Below, one piece after another: positions 25,586-37,034 of a DNA stretch of 64,000 bases. The stretch covers positions 1-64,000 of the forward strand of contig NZ_PVLR01000021.1 in NCBI RefSeq assembly GCF_002980625.1, read 5' to 3'. Position 1 is the first letter of the stretch. Each line of letters begins with the position of its first letter. Origin of the DNA: Malikia spinosa. Its GTDB lineage: Bacteria; Pseudomonadota; Gammaproteobacteria; Burkholderiales; Burkholderiaceae_C. A model generated the notes under the pieces. That model had not been told where the DNA came from. It made no database searches and worked only from the letters and a program-made list of their open reading frames with translations. Position numbers and translations under genes: made by a program.

Positions 25586-26581
25586 ATGCAGGCCGTCGAG
25601 ATCACGACCCCTGGCGCCCCCGAGGTGCTCAAGCTCGTGCAGCGCGAGCGTCCGGTTCCGGGCGCGGGCGAGCTGCTGATCCGCGTCAGCGCCTCGGGCG
25701 TCAACCGTCCCGACGTGCTGCAGCGCACCGGCAACTATCCGGTGCCGCCAGGCGCCTCCGACATCCCCGGCCTCGAAGTGGCCGGCGTGATCGTCGAGGG
25801 CGACGCGGCGGCGCTGGCGGCCGAGGGCTTGCACCTCGGCGACAGCGTCTGCGCGCTGGTCGCTGGCGGCGGCTATGCCGAATACTGCGTCGCTCCGGTG
25901 GCGCAATGCCTGCCAGTACCCAAGGGCTGGACCGAGCTGGAGGCCGCGGGACTGCCCGAGACCTTCTTTACGGTCTGGAGCAATGTCTTCGAGCGCGGCC
26001 AACTGCAGCCCGGCGAGACCCTGCTGGTGCAGGGCGGTTCGAGCGGCATTGGCGTCACCGCGATCCAGCTGGCCAAGGCGCGCGGCGCCCAGGTCATCGT
26101 GACGGTGGGTAGCGCCGACAAGGCGCAGGCCTGCCTCGCGCTGGGCGCCGATCATGCGATCGACTACAAGTCGCAGGACTTCGTCGCCGAGGTCGCCCGT
26201 ATCACGGGTGGGCGCGGCGTTGATGTCATCCTCGACATGGTGGCCGGCTCCTATGTGGCGCGCGAGATCGACTGCCTGGCCGAGGACGGCCGCCTGGTCA
26301 TCATCGCGGTGCAAGGCGGCGCCAAGGCCGAGATCAATGCCGGCAAGGTGCTGCGTCGGCGCCTGACGGTGACCGGCTCCACGCTGCGTCCGCGCCCGCT
26401 GGCCTTCAAGGCCGCGATCGCGCGCTCGCTGCGCCATGTGGTCTGGCCGCTGATCGAGTCCGGCCAGATCAAGCCCGTGATCCATCAGGTGTTCCCGGCG
26501 GCGCAGGCCGCACAGGCGCACACGCTGATGGAGTCCAACCAGCATATCGGCAAGCTCCTGCTCGACTGGGCGCCCGCCTGA
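25586..26581 (+). CDS. NAD(P)H quinone oxidoreductase, zeta-crystallin family (PIG3-like)
   Basis: 331-residue zinc-free medium-chain dehydrogenase/reductase. GroES-like N-terminal half with [20 protein letters not shown] near residue 40. Rossmann half with [19 protein letters not shown] near residue 147 (the GGSSGIG form is typical of PIG3/QorA-type enzymes) and [13 protein letters not shown]. No structural zinc cysteines were seen. It starts 7 bases after pnp and is likely cotranscribed. The position between pnp and tpiA is usual in Comamonadaceae-like genomes. Confidence 0.92.
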   Translation: MQAVEITTPGAPEVLKLVQRERPVPGAGELLIRVSASGVNRPDVLQRTGNYPVPPGASDIPGLEVAGVIVEGDAAALAAEGLHLGDSVCALVAGGGYAEYCVAPVAQCLPVPKGWTELEAAGLPETFFTVWSNVFERGQLQPGETLLVQGGSSGIGVTAIQLAKARGAQVIVTVGSADKAQACLALGADHAIDYKSQDFVAEVARITGGRGVDVILDMVAGSYVAREIDCLAEDGRLVIIAVQGGAKAEINAGKVLRRRLTVTGSTLRPRPLAFKAAIARSLRHVVWPLIESGQIKPVIHQVFPAAQAAQAHTLMESNQHIGKLLLDWAPA

Positions 26582-26609
26582 ACCCGCAACCCAACTGTCC
26601 TTCTCACGC

Positions 26610-27380
26610 ATGACGAAGAAACTGATTGTCGGTAACTGGAAGATGAACGGCAGCCTGGCGACCAACGCCGGACTGCTGCAGGCCCTGCTGGCCGGACTCA
26701 ACGACGACGCGATCGCCGTGGCCGATGTCGCCCTCTGTGCCAGCTCGCCCTATCTGGCGCAGCTGCAGACCCTGCTGCAGGGTACGGCGCTCGGCTGGGG
26801 TGCCCAGGATTGCTCGGCGCACGACTCGGGTGCCTACACCGGCGAGGTTGCTGCTGCGATGCTGCGCGACTTCGCCTGCCGCTATGTGATCCTCGGTCAT
26901 TCGGAGCGTCGCCAATACCATGGCGAAAACGATGATCTGGTGGCGCAGAAGGCGCAGCGCGCGCTGGCTGCCGGCATCACGCCGATCGTCTGCGTCGGCG
27001 AGACGCTGGCTGACCGCGAAGCCGGCCGCACCGAGTTCGTGGTCAAGCGCCAGCTGTCGGCCGTGATCCACGCGGTCGGCCATTGCGCCAGCGAGATCGT
27101 GGTGGCCTACGAGCCGGTCTGGGCCATCGGCACCGGCCGCACCGCGACGCCCGAACAGGCGCAGGCGGTGCATGCGGTGCTGCGCTCCCAGCTCAAGGCG
27201 GCGTCGGCGCATTCCAGCCGCAACCGCATCCTCTATGGCGGCAGCATGAACGCGGCCAATGCCGCCGAACTGCTGAGCCAGCCTGACATCGACGGCGGCC
27301 TGATCGGCGGTGCCTCGCTCAAGGCCGACGAATTCCTCTCCATCATTGCCAGCTGTCCGCTTGCGGCGGCTGTCATCTGA
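26610..27380 (+). CDS. tpiA: Triosephosphate isomerase
   Basis: 256-residue glycolytic TIM-barrel enzyme interconverting dihydroxyacetone phosphate and glyceraldehyde 3-phosphate. Catalytic residues are visible: Lys in VGNWKMNGS near residue 11, His in ILGHSERR near residue 95, and Glu in [14 protein letters not shown] near residue 167. The phosphate-binding [12 protein letters not shown] and GGLIGGASL are also present. It lies 28 bases after the quinone oxidoreductase and 11 bases before secG. Confidence 0.97.
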   Translation: MTKKLIVGNWKMNGSLATNAGLLQALLAGLNDDAIAVADVALCASSPYLAQLQTLLQGTALGWGAQDCSAHDSGAYTGEVAAAMLRDFACRYVILGHSERRQYHGENDDLVAQKAQRALAAGITPIVCVGETLADREAGRTEFVVKRQLSAVIHAVGHCASEIVVAYEPVWAIGTGRTATPEQAQAVHAVLRSQLKAASAHSSRNRILYGGSMNAANAAELLSQPDIDGGLIGGASLKADEFLSIIASCPLAAAVI

Positions 27381-27391
27381 AGTCCCAGATC

Positions 27392-27727
27392 ATGACCATT
27401 CTCTTCAACCTGCTTCTGATCCTTCAAATTGTGTCTGCGCTGGCCATGATCGGCCTGATCCTGATGCAGCACGGCAAGGGCGCCGATGCCGGTGCCGCCT
27501 TCGGCGGCGGCGGCTCGGCCAGCCTGTTTGGCGCCACCGGTGGCGCCAACTTCCTGTCGCGCAGCACCGGCGTGCTGGCGACCGTGTTCTTTGTCTGCAC
27601 GCTGGCGCTGGCCTACTTTGGCCACTCCAAGCCGGCCAGCAGCGGCAGCGTGCTCGAGAGCGCTGCTCCCGTCACCGCACCGGCAGCGCCGACCCAGCCG
27701 GCCGCAGGCCAGATTCCGGGCCAGTAA
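27392..27727 (+). CDS. secG: Preprotein translocase subunit SecG
   Basis: 111-residue inner-membrane subunit of the SecYEG translocon. Two transmembrane segments (about 3-25 and 50-72) flank the conserved LMQHGKGADAGAAFGGGGSA loop. The C-terminal ~35 residues are a Pro/Ala/Ser-rich tail. It follows tpiA as in many proteobacteria and precedes tRNA-Leu. Confidence 0.95.
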   Translation: MTILFNLLLILQIVSALAMIGLILMQHGKGADAGAAFGGGGSASLFGATGGANFLSRSTGVLATVFFVCTLALAYFGHSKPASSGSVLESAAPVTAPAAPTQPAAGQIPGQ

Positions 27728-27737
27728 TGCCGAAAAC

Positions 27738-27788
27738 GCCCGCTGCATAAAAAGCTGCGGGCTGGCCGGAAAAGCGGTTTTTTCCAGC
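27738..27788 (+). terminator. Possible terminator hairpins after secG
   Basis: GCCCGC/GCGGGC form a 6-base-pair stem (27738-27762) with no U-tract. It is followed by a second small arm (GCTGG with CCAGC, and AAAA with TTTT) ending in T6. Together they may end the secG transcript. TAGAAT at 27789-27794 right after could be a -10 for the tRNA, but no convincing -35 was found. Confidence 0.35.
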
Positions 27789-27852
27789 TAGAATACACGG
27801 ATTGGTGCAGCGCAGTACCCCGGTATTTGCAATAAGTTGTATCAAGACAATA

Positions 27853-27937
27853 GCCGACGTGGTGAAATTGGTAGACACGCTATCTTGAGGGGGTAGTGGC
27901 GAAAGCTGTGCGAGTTCGAGTCTCGCCGTCGGCACCA
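27853..27937 (+). tRNA. tRNA-Leu (anticodon GAG)
   Basis: 85-base type II tRNA. Acceptor stem GCCGACG pairs with CGTCGGC, followed by discriminator A and a genomically encoded CCA. The anticodon stem CTATC/GGTAG encloses TTGAGGG with GAG at 27887-27889. A long variable arm and a T-arm with GTTCGAGTC follow. It reads CUC/CUU leucine codons. It ends 40 bases before the nuoA start, so it may be cut from the nuo transcript. Confidence 0.97.
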
Positions 27938-27977
27938 AAAATTCAATGGATGCGCAATGCGTCCGCGGAACAAGCAA

Positions 27978-28337
27978 ATGGACATAGCACAATACCTTCC
28001 GGTACTCTTGTTTGTTTTGGTCGGTCTTGCGGTGGGTGTGCTGCCGCAAGTCCTGGGCTACATACTAGGCCCCAATCGCCCTGATGCGGCGAAAAACTCC
28101 CCTTACGAATGCGGCTTCGAGGCTTTCGAAGACGCCCGCATGAAGTTCGATGTGCGCTACTACCTGGTCGCCATCCTCTTCATACTGTTCGACCTGGAAA
28201 TCGCGTTCCTGATCCCATGGGCGGTCGCCTTGACCGACATCGGTTCGACCGGTTTCTGGACCGGCGTCGTGTTCCTGATCGACCTGGTGGTGGGCTTTGT
28301 CTACGCCTGGAAGATCGGTGCGCTGGACTGGGAATGA
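27978..28337 (+). CDS. nuoA: NADH-quinone oxidoreductase subunit A
   Basis: 119-residue membrane subunit of respiratory complex I at the junction of the arms. Three transmembrane helices are present, and the conserved loop [21 protein letters not shown] between helices 1 and 2 carries the quinone-linked cysteine. MDIAQYLP at the ATG 27978 was chosen; an in-frame ATG 21 bases upstream lies too close to the tRNA. First gene of the 14-gene nuo operon. Confidence 0.97.
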   Translation: MDIAQYLPVLLFVLVGLAVGVLPQVLGYILGPNRPDAAKNSPYECGFEAFEDARMKFDVRYYLVAILFILFDLEIAFLIPWAVALTDIGSTGFWTGVVFLIDLVVGFVYAWKIGALDWE

Positions 28338-28362
28338 AGCGCGCTAGCGCTCAGGAGTACAA

Positions 28363-28842
28363 ATGATCGAAGGCGTCTTCAAGGAAGGTTTCATCACCAC
28401 CAGTTACGACTCGGTGGTGAACTGGGCCAAAACCGGTTCGCTCTGGCCCATGACCTTTGGTCTGGCCTGTTGCGCGGTCGAGATGATGCACGCGGCCACG
28501 GCACGTTATGACATCGCCCGTTTCGGCGCCGAAGTCTTCCGTGCCAGTCCGCGTCAGTCCGACCTCATGATCGTGGCCGGTACCCTTTGCAACAAGATGG
28601 CGCCTGCGCTGCGCAAGGTCTACGACCAGATGGCCGAGCCGCGCTGGGTCCTGTCGATGGGTTCCTGTGCCAACGGCGGCGGCTACTACCACTACAGTTA
28701 TTCGGTGGTGCGTGGCTGCGACCGCATCGTTCCGGTTGACGTCTACGTGCCCGGCTGCCCGCCGACGGCCGAAGCGCTGATCTACGGCATCATCCAGCTG
28801 CAGAACAAGATCCGCCGCACCAACACCATTGCGCGCGCTTGA
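28363..28842 (+). CDS. nuoB: NADH-quinone oxidoreductase subunit B
   Basis: 159-residue peripheral subunit that binds cluster N2, the last [4Fe-4S] cluster before quinone. Ligands are visible in [12 protein letters not shown] near residue 36, AGTLCNKM and a final [11 protein letters not shown]. It begins [20 protein letters not shown], the short betaproteobacterial form. It lies 25 bases after nuoA. Confidence 0.98.
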   Translation: MIEGVFKEGFITTSYDSVVNWAKTGSLWPMTFGLACCAVEMMHAATARYDIARFGAEVFRASPRQSDLMIVAGTLCNKMAPALRKVYDQMAEPRWVLSMGSCANGGGYYHYSYSVVRGCDRIVPVDVYVPGCPPTAEALIYGIIQLQNKIRRTNTIARA

Positions 28843-28861
28843 GCGCCGGAGACCATCCCCG

Positions 28862-29485
28862 ATGACGAACGCAACCGCACAAGCTGTGGCGATCGCCCCT
28901 GAGGCGCTGCAGCAAACCGTCGCCGAGGTGCTCGGCGACAAGATCAAGAAAACCAAGCTCGAGCACGGTGAAGTCACCGTTGAAGTCGCTCCCGCCGACT
29001 ACTTTGACGCCATGCAGCTGCTGCGCGATGCGCCGGGCTGCCGCTTCGACCAGCTGCTCGACATCTGCGGCCTCGACTATTCTGCCTACCGTGACGGCGC
29101 CTGGGAAGGCCAGCGCTTCGCGGTCGTCGTGCATCTGCTGTCGGTCGAGCTCAACCAGCGCCTGCGCGTGCGGGTGTTCTGCGCCGACGACGACTTCCCG
29201 GTCGTCGCCACGCTGTGCCCGCTCTGGTCGGTCGCCAACTGGTACGAGCGCGAGGCCTTCGACCTCTACGGCATCGTGTTCGAAGGTCACGAGGACCTGC
29301 GCCGCATCCTGACCGACTACGGCTTCATTGGCCACCCCTTCCGCAAGGACTTCCCGGTCACCGGCCATGTCGAGATGCGTTACGACGCCGAGCGCCGTCG
29401 CGTGGTCTATGAGCCGGTTTCCATCGAGGCGCGTGAAGTCACGCCGCGCATCATCCGCGAAGACAACTACGGGGGCCTGCACTGA
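28862..29485 (+). CDS. nuoC: NADH-quinone oxidoreductase subunit C
   Basis: 207-residue peripheral-arm subunit, separate from NuoD (not the fused NuoCD of enterobacteria). The 30-kDa-subunit signature [20 protein letters not shown] and a C-terminal [10 protein letters not shown] are clear. The ATG at 28862 was chosen over an in-frame ATG that overlaps the end of nuoB region because MTNATAQ begins the usual short N-terminus. Confidence 0.97.
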   Translation: MTNATAQAVAIAPEALQQTVAEVLGDKIKKTKLEHGEVTVEVAPADYFDAMQLLRDAPGCRFDQLLDICGLDYSAYRDGAWEGQRFAVVVHLLSVELNQRLRVRVFCADDDFPVVATLCPLWSVANWYEREAFDLYGIVFEGHEDLRRILTDYGFIGHPFRKDFPVTGHVEMRYDAERRRVVYEPVSIEAREVTPRIIREDNYGGLH

Positions 29486-29511
29486 AGGGCTGATGCCCCT
29501 TAGGCGAAATC

Positions 29512-30765
29512 ATGGCTGAAATCAAGAACTACACCCTCAACTTCGGTCCGCAGCACCCGGCCGCGCACGGCGTGCTGCGCCTCGTGCTCGAGCTCGACGG
29601 CGAAGTGGTGCAACGCGCCGACCCGCATATCGGCCTGCTGCACCGTGCCACCGAAAAGCTGGCCGAAACCAAGACCTTCATCCAGTCGCTGCCCTACATG
29701 GACCGACTGGATTACGTGTCGATGATGTGCAACGAGCACGCCTACTGCCTGGCAATCGAGAAGCTGCTCGGCATCGACGTGCCGATCCGCGCCCAGTACA
29801 TCCGCGTGATGTTCAGCGAGATCACCCGCATGCTCAACCACCTGATGTGGCTGGGCTCGCACGGCAACGACATCGGCAGCTCGACCATCCTGATCTACGC
29901 CTTCCGCGAGCGCGAGGATCTGTTCGACATGTACGAGGCGGTCTCGGGTGCGCGCATGCACGCGGCCTATTTCCGTCCGGGCGGCGTCTACCGCGACCTG
30001 CCCGACAGCATGCCGCAGTACAAGCACAGCAAGATCCGCAACGCGCGTGCCATGGCCGAGATGAACACGAACCGTCAGGGTTCGCTGCTCGACTTCATCG
30101 ACGACTTCACCCAGCGCTTCCCGACCTACCTGGCCGAATACCACACCCTGCTGACCGACAACCGGATCTGGAAGCAGCGTACGGTCGGCATCGGCGTGGT
30201 CGAGCCCGAGCGCGCGCTCAACATGGGCCTGACCGGCCCGATGCTGCGTGGCTCCGGCTTTGCCTGGGACCTGCGCAAGAAGCAGCCCTACGACGCCTAC
30301 GACAAGGTCGAGTTCGACATCCCGGTCGGCAAGACCGGCGACACCTACGACCGCTACCTGGTCCGGATGGAAGAGCTCAAGCAGTCGAACCGCATCATCA
30401 AGCAGTGCGTCGACTGGCTGCGTGCCAACCCGGGCCCGGTCATCACCGACAACCACAAGGTGGCACCGCCTTCGCGCGAAGCGATGAAGTCGAACATGGA
30501 GGAGCTGATCCACCATTTCAAGCTCTTCACCGAAGGCTTCCACGTCCCCGAGGGCGAGGCCTACGCCGCCGTCGAGCACCCGAAGGGCGAGTTCGGCATC
30601 TACCTGGTCAGCGACGGCGCCAACAAGCCGTATCGACTCAAGATCCGCGCCCCGGGCTTTGCCCACCTGGCCGGTCTCGACGAGATGGCCAGGGGTCACA
30701 TGCTGGCCGACGCGGTCGCCATCATCGGCACCATGGATATCGTGTTTGGAGAAATTGACCGATGA
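29512..30765 (+). CDS. nuoD: NADH-quinone oxidoreductase subunit D
   Basis: 417-residue 49-kDa-type subunit forming the quinone pocket with NuoB. It begins [20 protein letters not shown], with the quinone-binding His in the PQHPAAHG loop, then [10 protein letters not shown] and [15 protein letters not shown]. It ends in the family-typical [12 protein letters not shown]. Its stop overlaps the nuoE start by 4 bases (ATGA). Confidence 0.98.
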   Translation: MAEIKNYTLNFGPQHPAAHGVLRLVLELDGEVVQRADPHIGLLHRATEKLAETKTFIQSLPYMDRLDYVSMMCNEHAYCLAIEKLLGIDVPIRAQYIRVMFSEITRMLNHLMWLGSHGNDIGSSTILIYAFREREDLFDMYEAVSGARMHAAYFRPGGVYRDLPDSMPQYKHSKIRNARAMAEMNTNRQGSLLDFIDDFTQRFPTYLAEYHTLLTDNRIWKQRTVGIGVVEPERALNMGLTGPMLRGSGFAWDLRKKQPYDAYDKVEFDIPVGKTGDTYDRYLVRMEELKQSNRIIKQCVDWLRANPGPVITDNHKVAPPSREAMKSNMEELIHHFKLFTEGFHVPEGEAYAAVEHPKGEFGIYLVSDGANKPYRLKIRAPGFAHLAGLDEMARGHMLADAVAIIGTMDIVFGEIDR

Positions 30766-31286
30766 GCTCCATCAAGCAAGGCGTGCAGGCGCAGTCCTTC
30801 TCCGAAGCGACTCTGTCCCGTTTCGCACGCGAAGTGGCCAAGTACCCGGCCGAACAGAAGCAGTCGGCCGTCATGGCCATCCTGTCCATCGTCCAGCAGG
30901 AACAGGGCTGGCTCAGCCCCGAGGCCGAGCAGGGCATCGCCGAATATCTCGGCATGCCGGCGATGGCCGTGCATGAGGTCACGACCTTCTACAACATGTA
31001 CAACCAGCGGCCGGTGGGCAAGTACAAGCTCAACGTCTGCACCAACCTGCCTTGCGTGCTGCGCGACGGCCAGAAGGCGCTGGCCCATCTCGAGCACAAG
31101 CTCGGCATCCAGATGGGCGAGACCTCGGCCGACGGCCTGTTCACGCTGCAGCAGTCCGAGTGCCTGGGCGCCTGCGCCGACTCGCCGGTGATGCTGGTCA
31201 ACGACCGCCACATGTGCAGCTTCATGAGCAACAGCCGGCTCGACCAGCTGATCGACGACCTGCGCGCCGCGGAGGGCAAGGCATGA
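30762..31286 (+). CDS. nuoE: NADH-quinone oxidoreductase subunit E
   Basis: 174-residue thioredoxin-fold subunit of the NADH-oxidising module with a [2Fe-2S] cluster. Ligands appear as CTNLPC near residue 94 and CLGACADSP near residue 135. The N-terminal helical bundle precedes [12 protein letters not shown]. Both ends overlap their neighbours (nuoD and nuoF) by ATGA, so translation is coupled. Confidence 0.97.
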   Translation: MSSIKQGVQAQSFSEATLSRFAREVAKYPAEQKQSAVMAILSIVQQEQGWLSPEAEQGIAEYLGMPAMAVHEVTTFYNMYNQRPVGKYKLNVCTNLPCVLRDGQKALAHLEHKLGIQMGETSADGLFTLQQSECLGACADSPVMLVNDRHMCSFMSNSRLDQLIDDLRAAEGKA

Positions 31287-32635
31287 ACGCCAATCAAGTG
31301 CTGCAACAATTCGCCGCTTCCGGCGTTGAGACCTGCTTCCACGACCGCCACATCAACCCGCAGATCTATGCGGGCCTGGACGGCAAGAACTGGTCGATCA
31401 AGGACTACGAAGCCCGTGGCGGCTACAGCGCGCTGCGCAAGATCCTGGGCCAGGACGGCAGCGAAGGCCTGAGCCAGGACCAGGTCATCGCGACCGTCAA
31501 GGAATCCGGCCTGCGCGGCCGTGGCGGCGCCGGTTTCCCGACCGGCCTGAAGTGGAGCTTCATGCCGCGCCAGTTCCCGGGTGTCAAGCACCTGGTCTGC
31601 AACTCGGACGAAGGCGAGCCGGGTACCTGCAAGGATCGCGAGATCCTGATGCACAACCCGCATATCGTGATCGAGGGCATGATCATCGCCGCCTACGCGA
31701 TGGGCATTCCGCTCGGCTACAACTACATCCACGGCGAGATCTTCGAGGTCTACGAGCGCTTCGAGGCGGCCCTCGAGGAAGCCCGCGCTGCCGGCTACCT
31801 GGGTGACAACATCATGGGCAGCAGCTTCAGCTTCCAGCTGCACGCCGCCCACGGTTTTGGCGCCTACATCTGCGGCGAGGAAACCGCGCTGCTTGAGTCG
31901 CTCGAAGGCAAGAAGGGCCAGCCGCGCTTCAAGCCGCCGTTCCCGGCCAGCTTCGGCCTCTACGGCAAGCCGACCACCATCAACAACACCGAGACCTTCG
32001 CGGCGGTGCCCTGGATCATCCGCAACGGCGGCCTGGCCTACCTCGAGTGCGGCAAGCCCAACAACGGCGGCACCAAGATCTTCTCGGTCAGCGGTGACGT
32101 CGAGCGTCCGGGCAACTACGAGATCCCGCTCGGCACTCCGTTTGCCAAGCTGCTCGAGCTCGCCGGTGGCGTGCGCCAGGGCCGCAAGCTCAAGGCCGTG
32201 ATCCCGGGCGGCTCCTCGTCGCCGGTGCTGCCGGCCGACATCATCATGAACTGCACGATGGACTACGACTCCATTGCCAAGGCCGGCTCGATGCTGGGCT
32301 CGGGCGCAGTGATCGTGATCGACGACACGCGCTGCATGGTCAAGTCGCTGCAGCGTCTGTCCTACTTCTACATGCACGAGTCCTGCGGCCAGTGCACGCC
32401 TTGCCGCGAAGGCACGGGCTGGCTCTGGCGCATGGTCGACCGCATCGAACGCGGCGAGGGCAAACCCAGCGATCTGGCGCTGCTCGACAACGTGGCCGAG
32501 AACATCATGGGGCGCACCATCTGCGCCCTGGGCGACGCAGCGGCGATGCCGGTGCGCGGCATGATCAAACATTTCCGGCACGAGTTCGAGCACCATATCG
32601 AACACAAGACCTGCGCGGTCCCGGCATACGTCTGA
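31283..32635 (+). CDS. nuoF: NADH-quinone oxidoreductase subunit F
   Basis: 450-residue flavoprotein subunit where NADH reduces FMN. The glycine-rich NADH site [16 protein letters not shown] is near residue 75, the FMN region [13 protein letters not shown] near residue 106, and the N3 [4Fe-4S] ligands in [15 protein letters not shown] near residue 370. The ATG at 31283 overlaps the nuoE stop. The longer open frame upstream is shadow within nuoE. Confidence 0.98.
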   Translation: MNANQVLQQFAASGVETCFHDRHINPQIYAGLDGKNWSIKDYEARGGYSALRKILGQDGSEGLSQDQVIATVKESGLRGRGGAGFPTGLKWSFMPRQFPGVKHLVCNSDEGEPGTCKDREILMHNPHIVIEGMIIAAYAMGIPLGYNYIHGEIFEVYERFEAALEEARAAGYLGDNIMGSSFSFQLHAAHGFGAYICGEETALLESLEGKKGQPRFKPPFPASFGLYGKPTTINNTETFAAVPWIIRNGGLAYLECGKPNNGGTKIFSVSGDVERPGNYEIPLGTPFAKLLELAGGVRQGRKLKAVIPGGSSSPVLPADIIMNCTMDYDSIAKAGSMLGSGAVIVIDDTRCMVKSLQRLSYFYMHESCGQCTPCREGTGWLWRMVDRIERGEGKPSDLALLDNVAENIMGRTICALGDAAAMPVRGMIKHFRHEFEHHIEHKTCAVPAYV

Positions 32636-32647
32636 GGTCTTTGAACC

Positions 32648-34771
32648 ATGGTTGAAATCGAACTCGACGGCAAGAAAGTGCAAGTACCCCCCGGCAGCAT
32701 GGTCATGCATGCAGCCGAAAAGGTGGGTACCTATATCCCGCACTTCTGCTATCACAAGAAACTCTCCATCGCGGCCAGCTGTCGCATGTGCCTGGTTGAC
32801 GTCGAAAAGGCGCCCAAGGCCATGCCGGCCTGCGCCACGCCCGTCACGATGGGCATGGTCGTGCGCACCAAGTCCGACAAGGCCATCAAGGCCCAGCAGT
32901 CGGTCATGGAGTTCCTGCTGATCAACCACCCGCTGGATTGCCCGATCTGCGACCAGGGCGGTGAATGCCAGCTGCAGGACATCGCGGTCGGCTACGGCGG
33001 CGGTGCCTCGCGCTACGAGGAAGAAAAGCGCGTCGTGATGCCGAAGGACGTCGGCCCGCTGGTCTCGATGCAGGAGATGAGCCGCTGCATCCAGTGCACC
33101 CGCTGCGTGCGCTTCGGCCAGGAAATTGCCGGCGTGATGGAGCTCGGCATGTCGCATCGCGGCGAGCACGCCGAGATCGAGACCTTCGTCGGCCAGTCCG
33201 TCGACTCCGAGCTGTCGGGCAACATGATCGACATCTGCCCGGTCGGCGCGCTGACCAGCAAGCCGTTCCGCTACAACGCCCGCAGCTGGGAGCTGGGCCG
33301 GCGCAAGAGCGTCAGCCCGCACGACTCGGCCGGCGCCAACCTGATCGTCCAGGTCAAGAACAACCAGGTCATGCGTGTCGTCCCGTTCGAGAACGAGGAT
33401 ATCAACGAATGCTGGATTGCCGACCGCGACCGCTTCTCCTACGAGGCGCTCAACGGTGCCGAGCGCCTGACCCAGCCGATGATCAAGCAGGGCGGCCAGT
33501 GGAAGTCGGTCGACTGGCAGACCGCGCTCGAATATGTCGCCAATGGCCTCAAGACCATCAAGGCCGAGCAGGGCGCCCAGGCCATCGGCCTGCTGGCCAG
33601 CCCGCACAGCACGGTCGAGGAACTGGCCCTGGCCGGCGCCTTGGTGCGCGGCCTCGGCAGCCAGAACATTGACAGCCGCCTGCGTGCCGCCGATTTCGAC
33701 AACGCTGCCGCTGATGGTGAAGCGCGCTGGCTCGGCCTGCCGATCGCCGCCTTGAGCGACCTGCAGCGCGTGCTGGTGGTCGGCTCGAACCTGCGCAAGG
33801 ATCACCCGCTGTTTGCCCAACGCATTCGCCAGGCCGCCCGCAAGGGTGCCCAGGTCAATGCGCTGAACGAATCGGTGCAGGACTGGGCGCTGCCGGTCGC
33901 CAACACCCTGGTGGCCGATGCCACCAGCTGGACCCAGGCCCTGGCTGGCATCGCAGCCGCCGTGGCTGAATTCAAGAGCGTGGCGGCTCCGGTCGCGGCC
34001 CAGGCCGACGACGCGGCCCGCGCCATCGCGGCTTCGCTGATTGGCGGCGACAAGAAGGCCGTGTTGCTCGGCAACGCCGCTGCGCACCATGCCCAGGCTT
34101 CCAGCCTGCTGGCCCTGGCGCAGTGGATTGCCCAGGAAACCGGTGCCAGCTTCGGCTACCTGACCGAGGCCGCCAACACCGTTGGCGCCCAGCTGGTGCG
34201 TGCGTTGCCGGGGCAGGGCGGTCTCAACGCCGGCCAGATGCTGGCCGGTGGCGTCAAGGCTGCGCTGCTGCTCAATGTCGAACCCGGCGCGGATACCGCC
34301 ATCGACGGCAAGGCCCTGGCCAACGCCGAGATGGTCGTCACGCTGAGTCCGTTCAAGACCAACCTCGACATCAGCGACGTGCTGTTGCCGATCGCGCCGT
34401 TCAGCGAGACCTCGGGCAGCTTCGTCAACGCCGAAGGCCGCCTGCAGAGCTTCCATGCCGTGGTCAAGCCGCTGGCCGAGACCCGTCCGGCCTGGAAGGT
34501 GCTGCGCGTGCTGGGCAACCTGCTCGGCCTGGGTGGTTTCGCCCAGGAGTCCTCGCAGGACATGCTGGCCCAGGTGCTGCCTGGCGTCGCGCACGGCGAG
34601 TTTGTGTCGGCTGCGCGCCTGTCCAACCGGACCAGCGCCGCGATCGACACCGCCACTGCCGCGGCCAAGCCTTGCGTGGCGTCGATTTACCAACTGGACG
34701 CGCTGGTGCGTCGCGCCGGTTCCCTGCAACTGACGGCTGACGCCCTTGCTGCCTCGGAGGTGAGCGCATGA
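32648..34771 (+). CDS. nuoG: NADH-quinone oxidoreductase subunit G
   Basis: 707-residue iron-sulfur subunit. The N-terminus holds a [2Fe-2S] ferredoxin domain ([20 protein letters not shown]), a His-Cys3 cluster motif ([14 protein letters not shown] near residue 99) and another [4Fe-4S] set ([13 protein letters not shown] near residue 148, [12 protein letters not shown] near 197). A molybdopterin-oxidoreductase-like domain without cofactor follows to the end. It is shorter than E. coli NuoG, as in other betaproteobacteria. It overlaps nuoH by ATGA. Confidence 0.97.
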   Translation: MVEIELDGKKVQVPPGSMVMHAAEKVGTYIPHFCYHKKLSIAASCRMCLVDVEKAPKAMPACATPVTMGMVVRTKSDKAIKAQQSVMEFLLINHPLDCPICDQGGECQLQDIAVGYGGGASRYEEEKRVVMPKDVGPLVSMQEMSRCIQCTRCVRFGQEIAGVMELGMSHRGEHAEIETFVGQSVDSELSGNMIDICPVGALTSKPFRYNARSWELGRRKSVSPHDSAGANLIVQVKNNQVMRVVPFENEDINECWIADRDRFSYEALNGAERLTQPMIKQGGQWKSVDWQTALEYVANGLKTIKAEQGAQAIGLLASPHSTVEELALAGALVRGLGSQNIDSRLRAADFDNAAADGEARWLGLPIAALSDLQRVLVVGSNLRKDHPLFAQRIRQAARKGAQVNALNESVQDWALPVANTLVADATSWTQALAGIAAAVAEFKSVAAPVAAQADDAARAIAASLIGGDKKAVLLGNAAAHHAQASSLLALAQWIAQETGASFGYLTEAANTVGAQLVRALPGQGGLNAGQMLAGGVKAALLLNVEPGADTAIDGKALANAEMVVTLSPFKTNLDISDVLLPIAPFSETSGSFVNAEGRLQSFHAVVKPLAETRPAWKVLRVLGNLLGLGGFAQESSQDMLAQVLPGVAHGEFVSAARLSNRTSAAIDTATAAAKPCVASIYQLDALVRRAGSLQLTADALAASEVSA

Positions 34772-35844
34772 TCGATGCTCTGTACAACGGCGGCCTGAAC
34801 CTGGTCGCCGCTCAATGGTGGGCCACGATGGCCTGGCCGGTCCTGTGGATCTTGCTCAAGATCGTCGCCGTGCTGGCTCCGCTGATGGGCGCCGTGGCCT
34901 ACATGACGCTGTGGGAGCGCAAGCTGCTCAGTTTCATGCAGGTCCGTATCGGCCCGAACCGGGTCGGCCCCAAGGGCCTGCTGCAGCCGATCGCCGACGC
35001 GGTCAAGCTGCTGTCCAAGGAACTGATCAACCCGACGGCTGCCGCCAAGGGCCTGTTCCGCCTCGGTCCGGTCATGGCCATCATGCCGGCGCTGGCCGCC
35101 TGGGTGGTGGTGCCGTTCGGCCCCGAAGCGGTGCTGGCCAATGTCAACGCCGGTCTGCTGGTGATCCTCGCGATCACCTCGATCGAGGTCTACGGCGTCA
35201 TCATCGCCGGCTGGGCATCGAACTCCAAGTACGCCTTCCTGGGTGCGCTGCGCGCCTCGGCCCAGATGGTGAGCTACGAGATCGCGATCGGTTTCTGCTT
35301 CCTGATCGTCGTCATGACGGCCGGCAGCCTGAACCTGGCCGAGATCGTCGCCTCGCAGGCGCGCGGCTTCGCGGCCGACAACGGCGTGAACTTCCTGTCC
35401 TGGAACTGGCTGCCGCTGCTGCCGGTGTTCTTCGTCTACCTGATCTCGGGCGTGGCTGAAACCAACCGTCACCCGTTCGACGTGGTCGAGGGCGAGGCTG
35501 AGATCGTCGCCGGTCACATGGTCGAGTACTCGGGCATGGGCTTCGCGATCTTCTTCCTGGCCGAATACGCCAGCATGTGGCTGATCTCGATGCTGGCCGT
35601 GCTGATGTTCCTGGGTGGCTGGCTGTCGCCGATCTCCGCGCTCGACTTCATCCCGGGCTGGATCTGGCTGGGCCTCAAGTCCTTCCTGATCATGTCGGCC
35701 TTCATCTGGATTCGCGCCACCTTCCCGCGCTACCGCTACGACCAGATCATGCGTCTGGGCTGGAAGATCTTCATTCCCGTGACCCTGGTCTGGTTGCTGC
35801 TGGTCGGCTTCCTGATGCAGTCTTCCTGGAATATCTGGAAGTAA
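34768..35844 (+). CDS. nuoH: NADH-quinone oxidoreductase subunit H
   Basis: 358-residue membrane subunit that roofs the quinone channel. About eight helices are predicted. Signatures are [20 protein letters not shown] near residue 45 and [20 protein letters not shown] near residue 230, the conserved acidic loop. It starts inside the nuoG stop by a 4-base overlap. Confidence 0.98.
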   Translation: MIDALYNGGLNLVAAQWWATMAWPVLWILLKIVAVLAPLMGAVAYMTLWERKLLSFMQVRIGPNRVGPKGLLQPIADAVKLLSKELINPTAAAKGLFRLGPVMAIMPALAAWVVVPFGPEAVLANVNAGLLVILAITSIEVYGVIIAGWASNSKYAFLGALRASAQMVSYEIAIGFCFLIVVMTAGSLNLAEIVASQARGFAADNGVNFLSWNWLPLLPVFFVYLISGVAETNRHPFDVVEGEAEIVAGHMVEYSGMGFAIFFLAEYASMWLISMLAVLMFLGGWLSPISALDFIPGWIWLGLKSFLIMSAFIWIRATFPRYRYDQIMRLGWKIFIPVTLVWLLLVGFLMQSSWNIWK

Positions 35845-35859
35845 TTGGGGCCAAACAAG

Positions 35860-36384
35860 ATGTCTGCTAACACGACGACCACCGCCGTTGCGCCCTTCTC
35901 GCTGAAGGACTTTTTCAAGAGCTTCATGCTGGCGGAGCTCTTCAAGGGCATGGCCCTGACCGGCCGCTACACCTTCCGCCGCAAGGTCACGGTGCAGTTC
36001 CCCGAAGAAAAGACTCCGCTGTCGCCGCGCTTTCGCGGCCTGCATGCCCAGCGCCGTTACGACAACGGCGAGGAGCGCTGCATTGCCTGCAAGCTGTGCG
36101 AGGCGATCTGCCCGGCGATGGCCATCACCATCGAAGCTGGTCCGCGCCAGGATGACGGTTCGCGCCGCACCACCCGCTACGACATCGACCTGACCAAGTG
36201 CATCTTCTGCGGTTTCTGCGAAGAAGCCTGCCCGGTCGATGCCATCGTCGAGACCCAGATCCTGGAGTACCACGGCGAGAAGCGCGGTGACCTGTACTTC
36301 ACCAAGGACATGCTGCTGGCTGTCGGCGACAAGTTCGAAACCGAGATCGCTGCCGCCAAGGCTGCGGACGCCAAGTACCGCTGA
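35860..36384 (+). CDS. nuoI: NADH-quinone oxidoreductase subunit I
   Basis: 174-residue ferredoxin-like subunit with two [4Fe-4S] clusters, [12 protein letters not shown] near residue 73 and [12 protein letters not shown] near residue 113. It is preceded by an amphipathic N-terminal helix ([20 protein letters not shown]). The ATG at 35860 was chosen; the frame is open from a TTG at 35845 that touches the nuoH stop. Confidence 0.97.
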   Translation: MSANTTTTAVAPFSLKDFFKSFMLAELFKGMALTGRYTFRRKVTVQFPEEKTPLSPRFRGLHAQRRYDNGEERCIACKLCEAICPAMAITIEAGPRQDDGSRRTTRYDIDLTKCIFCGFCEEACPVDAIVETQILEYHGEKRGDLYFTKDMLLAVGDKFETEIAAAKAADAKYR

Positions 36385-36398
36385 GGCTAAGGATCACC

Positions 36399-37034
36399 AT
36401 GGAATTCCAGACCGGATTTTTCTACCTGTTCTCGGCGGTGCTGCTGTTCGCAGCCTTCCGGACCGTTACCGCGCGCAGTCCCGTGCATGCGGTGCTCTAC
36501 CTGATGCTGGCCTTCTCGCAGGCCGCTGCCATCTGGCTGCTGCTCAAGGCCGAGTTCCTCGGCATCACGCTGGTGCTGGTCTACCTGGGCGCCGTGATGG
36601 TGCTGTTCCTGTTCGTGGTCATGATGCTCGACATCAACGTCGAGCAGATGCGCGAAGGCTTCTGGAAGAACTTCCCGCTCGCGGCCATCATGGGCGTGGG
36701 CATCGGCTTCGAGCTGATCAGCGTGCTGTGGGTCGGCTTCCCCGACATGGTCGTGGCGCCCGAGGTCGCACAGACCGCGATGCACTTGGCCGACCACAAC
36801 AACACGCGTGAGATCGGCAAGCTGATGTACTCGCAATACATCGGTGCGGTCGAGATTGCCGCCGTGATCCTGCTGGTCGGCATGTTTGCCGCGATTGCCC
36901 TGACCCTGCGTGCGCGCAAGGACAGCAAGGCGATCGATCCCTCGATCCAAGTCAAGGTGCGCGCCGCCGACCGCCTCCAGGTCGTGTCGCTGCCTGTGAC
37001 CCGCCCCGCACAACAGCCGGAGAGCCAAGCATGA
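36399..37034 (+). CDS. nuoJ: NADH-quinone oxidoreductase subunit J
   Basis: 211-residue membrane subunit with five predicted helices. TM3 is [20 protein letters not shown] near residue 65, which contains the pi-bulge region of the coupling path. A ~40-residue polar C-terminal tail follows the last helix. It overlaps nuoK by ATGA. Confidence 0.96.
   Translation: MEFQTGFFYLFSAVLLFAAFRTVTARSPVHAVLYLMLAFSQAAAIWLLLKAEFLGITLVLVYLGAVMVLFLFVVMMLDINVEQMREGFWKNFPLAAIMGVGIGFELISVLWVGFPDMVVAPEVAQTAMHLADHNNTREIGKLMYSQYIGAVEIAAVILLVGMFAAIALTLRARKDSKAIDPSIQVKVRAADRLQVVSLPVTRPAQQPESQA

Noticed and set aside
30989..34729. 1246-codon minus-strand open frame opposite nuoE-nuoG
   Set aside because: It spans three well-supported complex I genes and has shadow composition with no recognisable motif.
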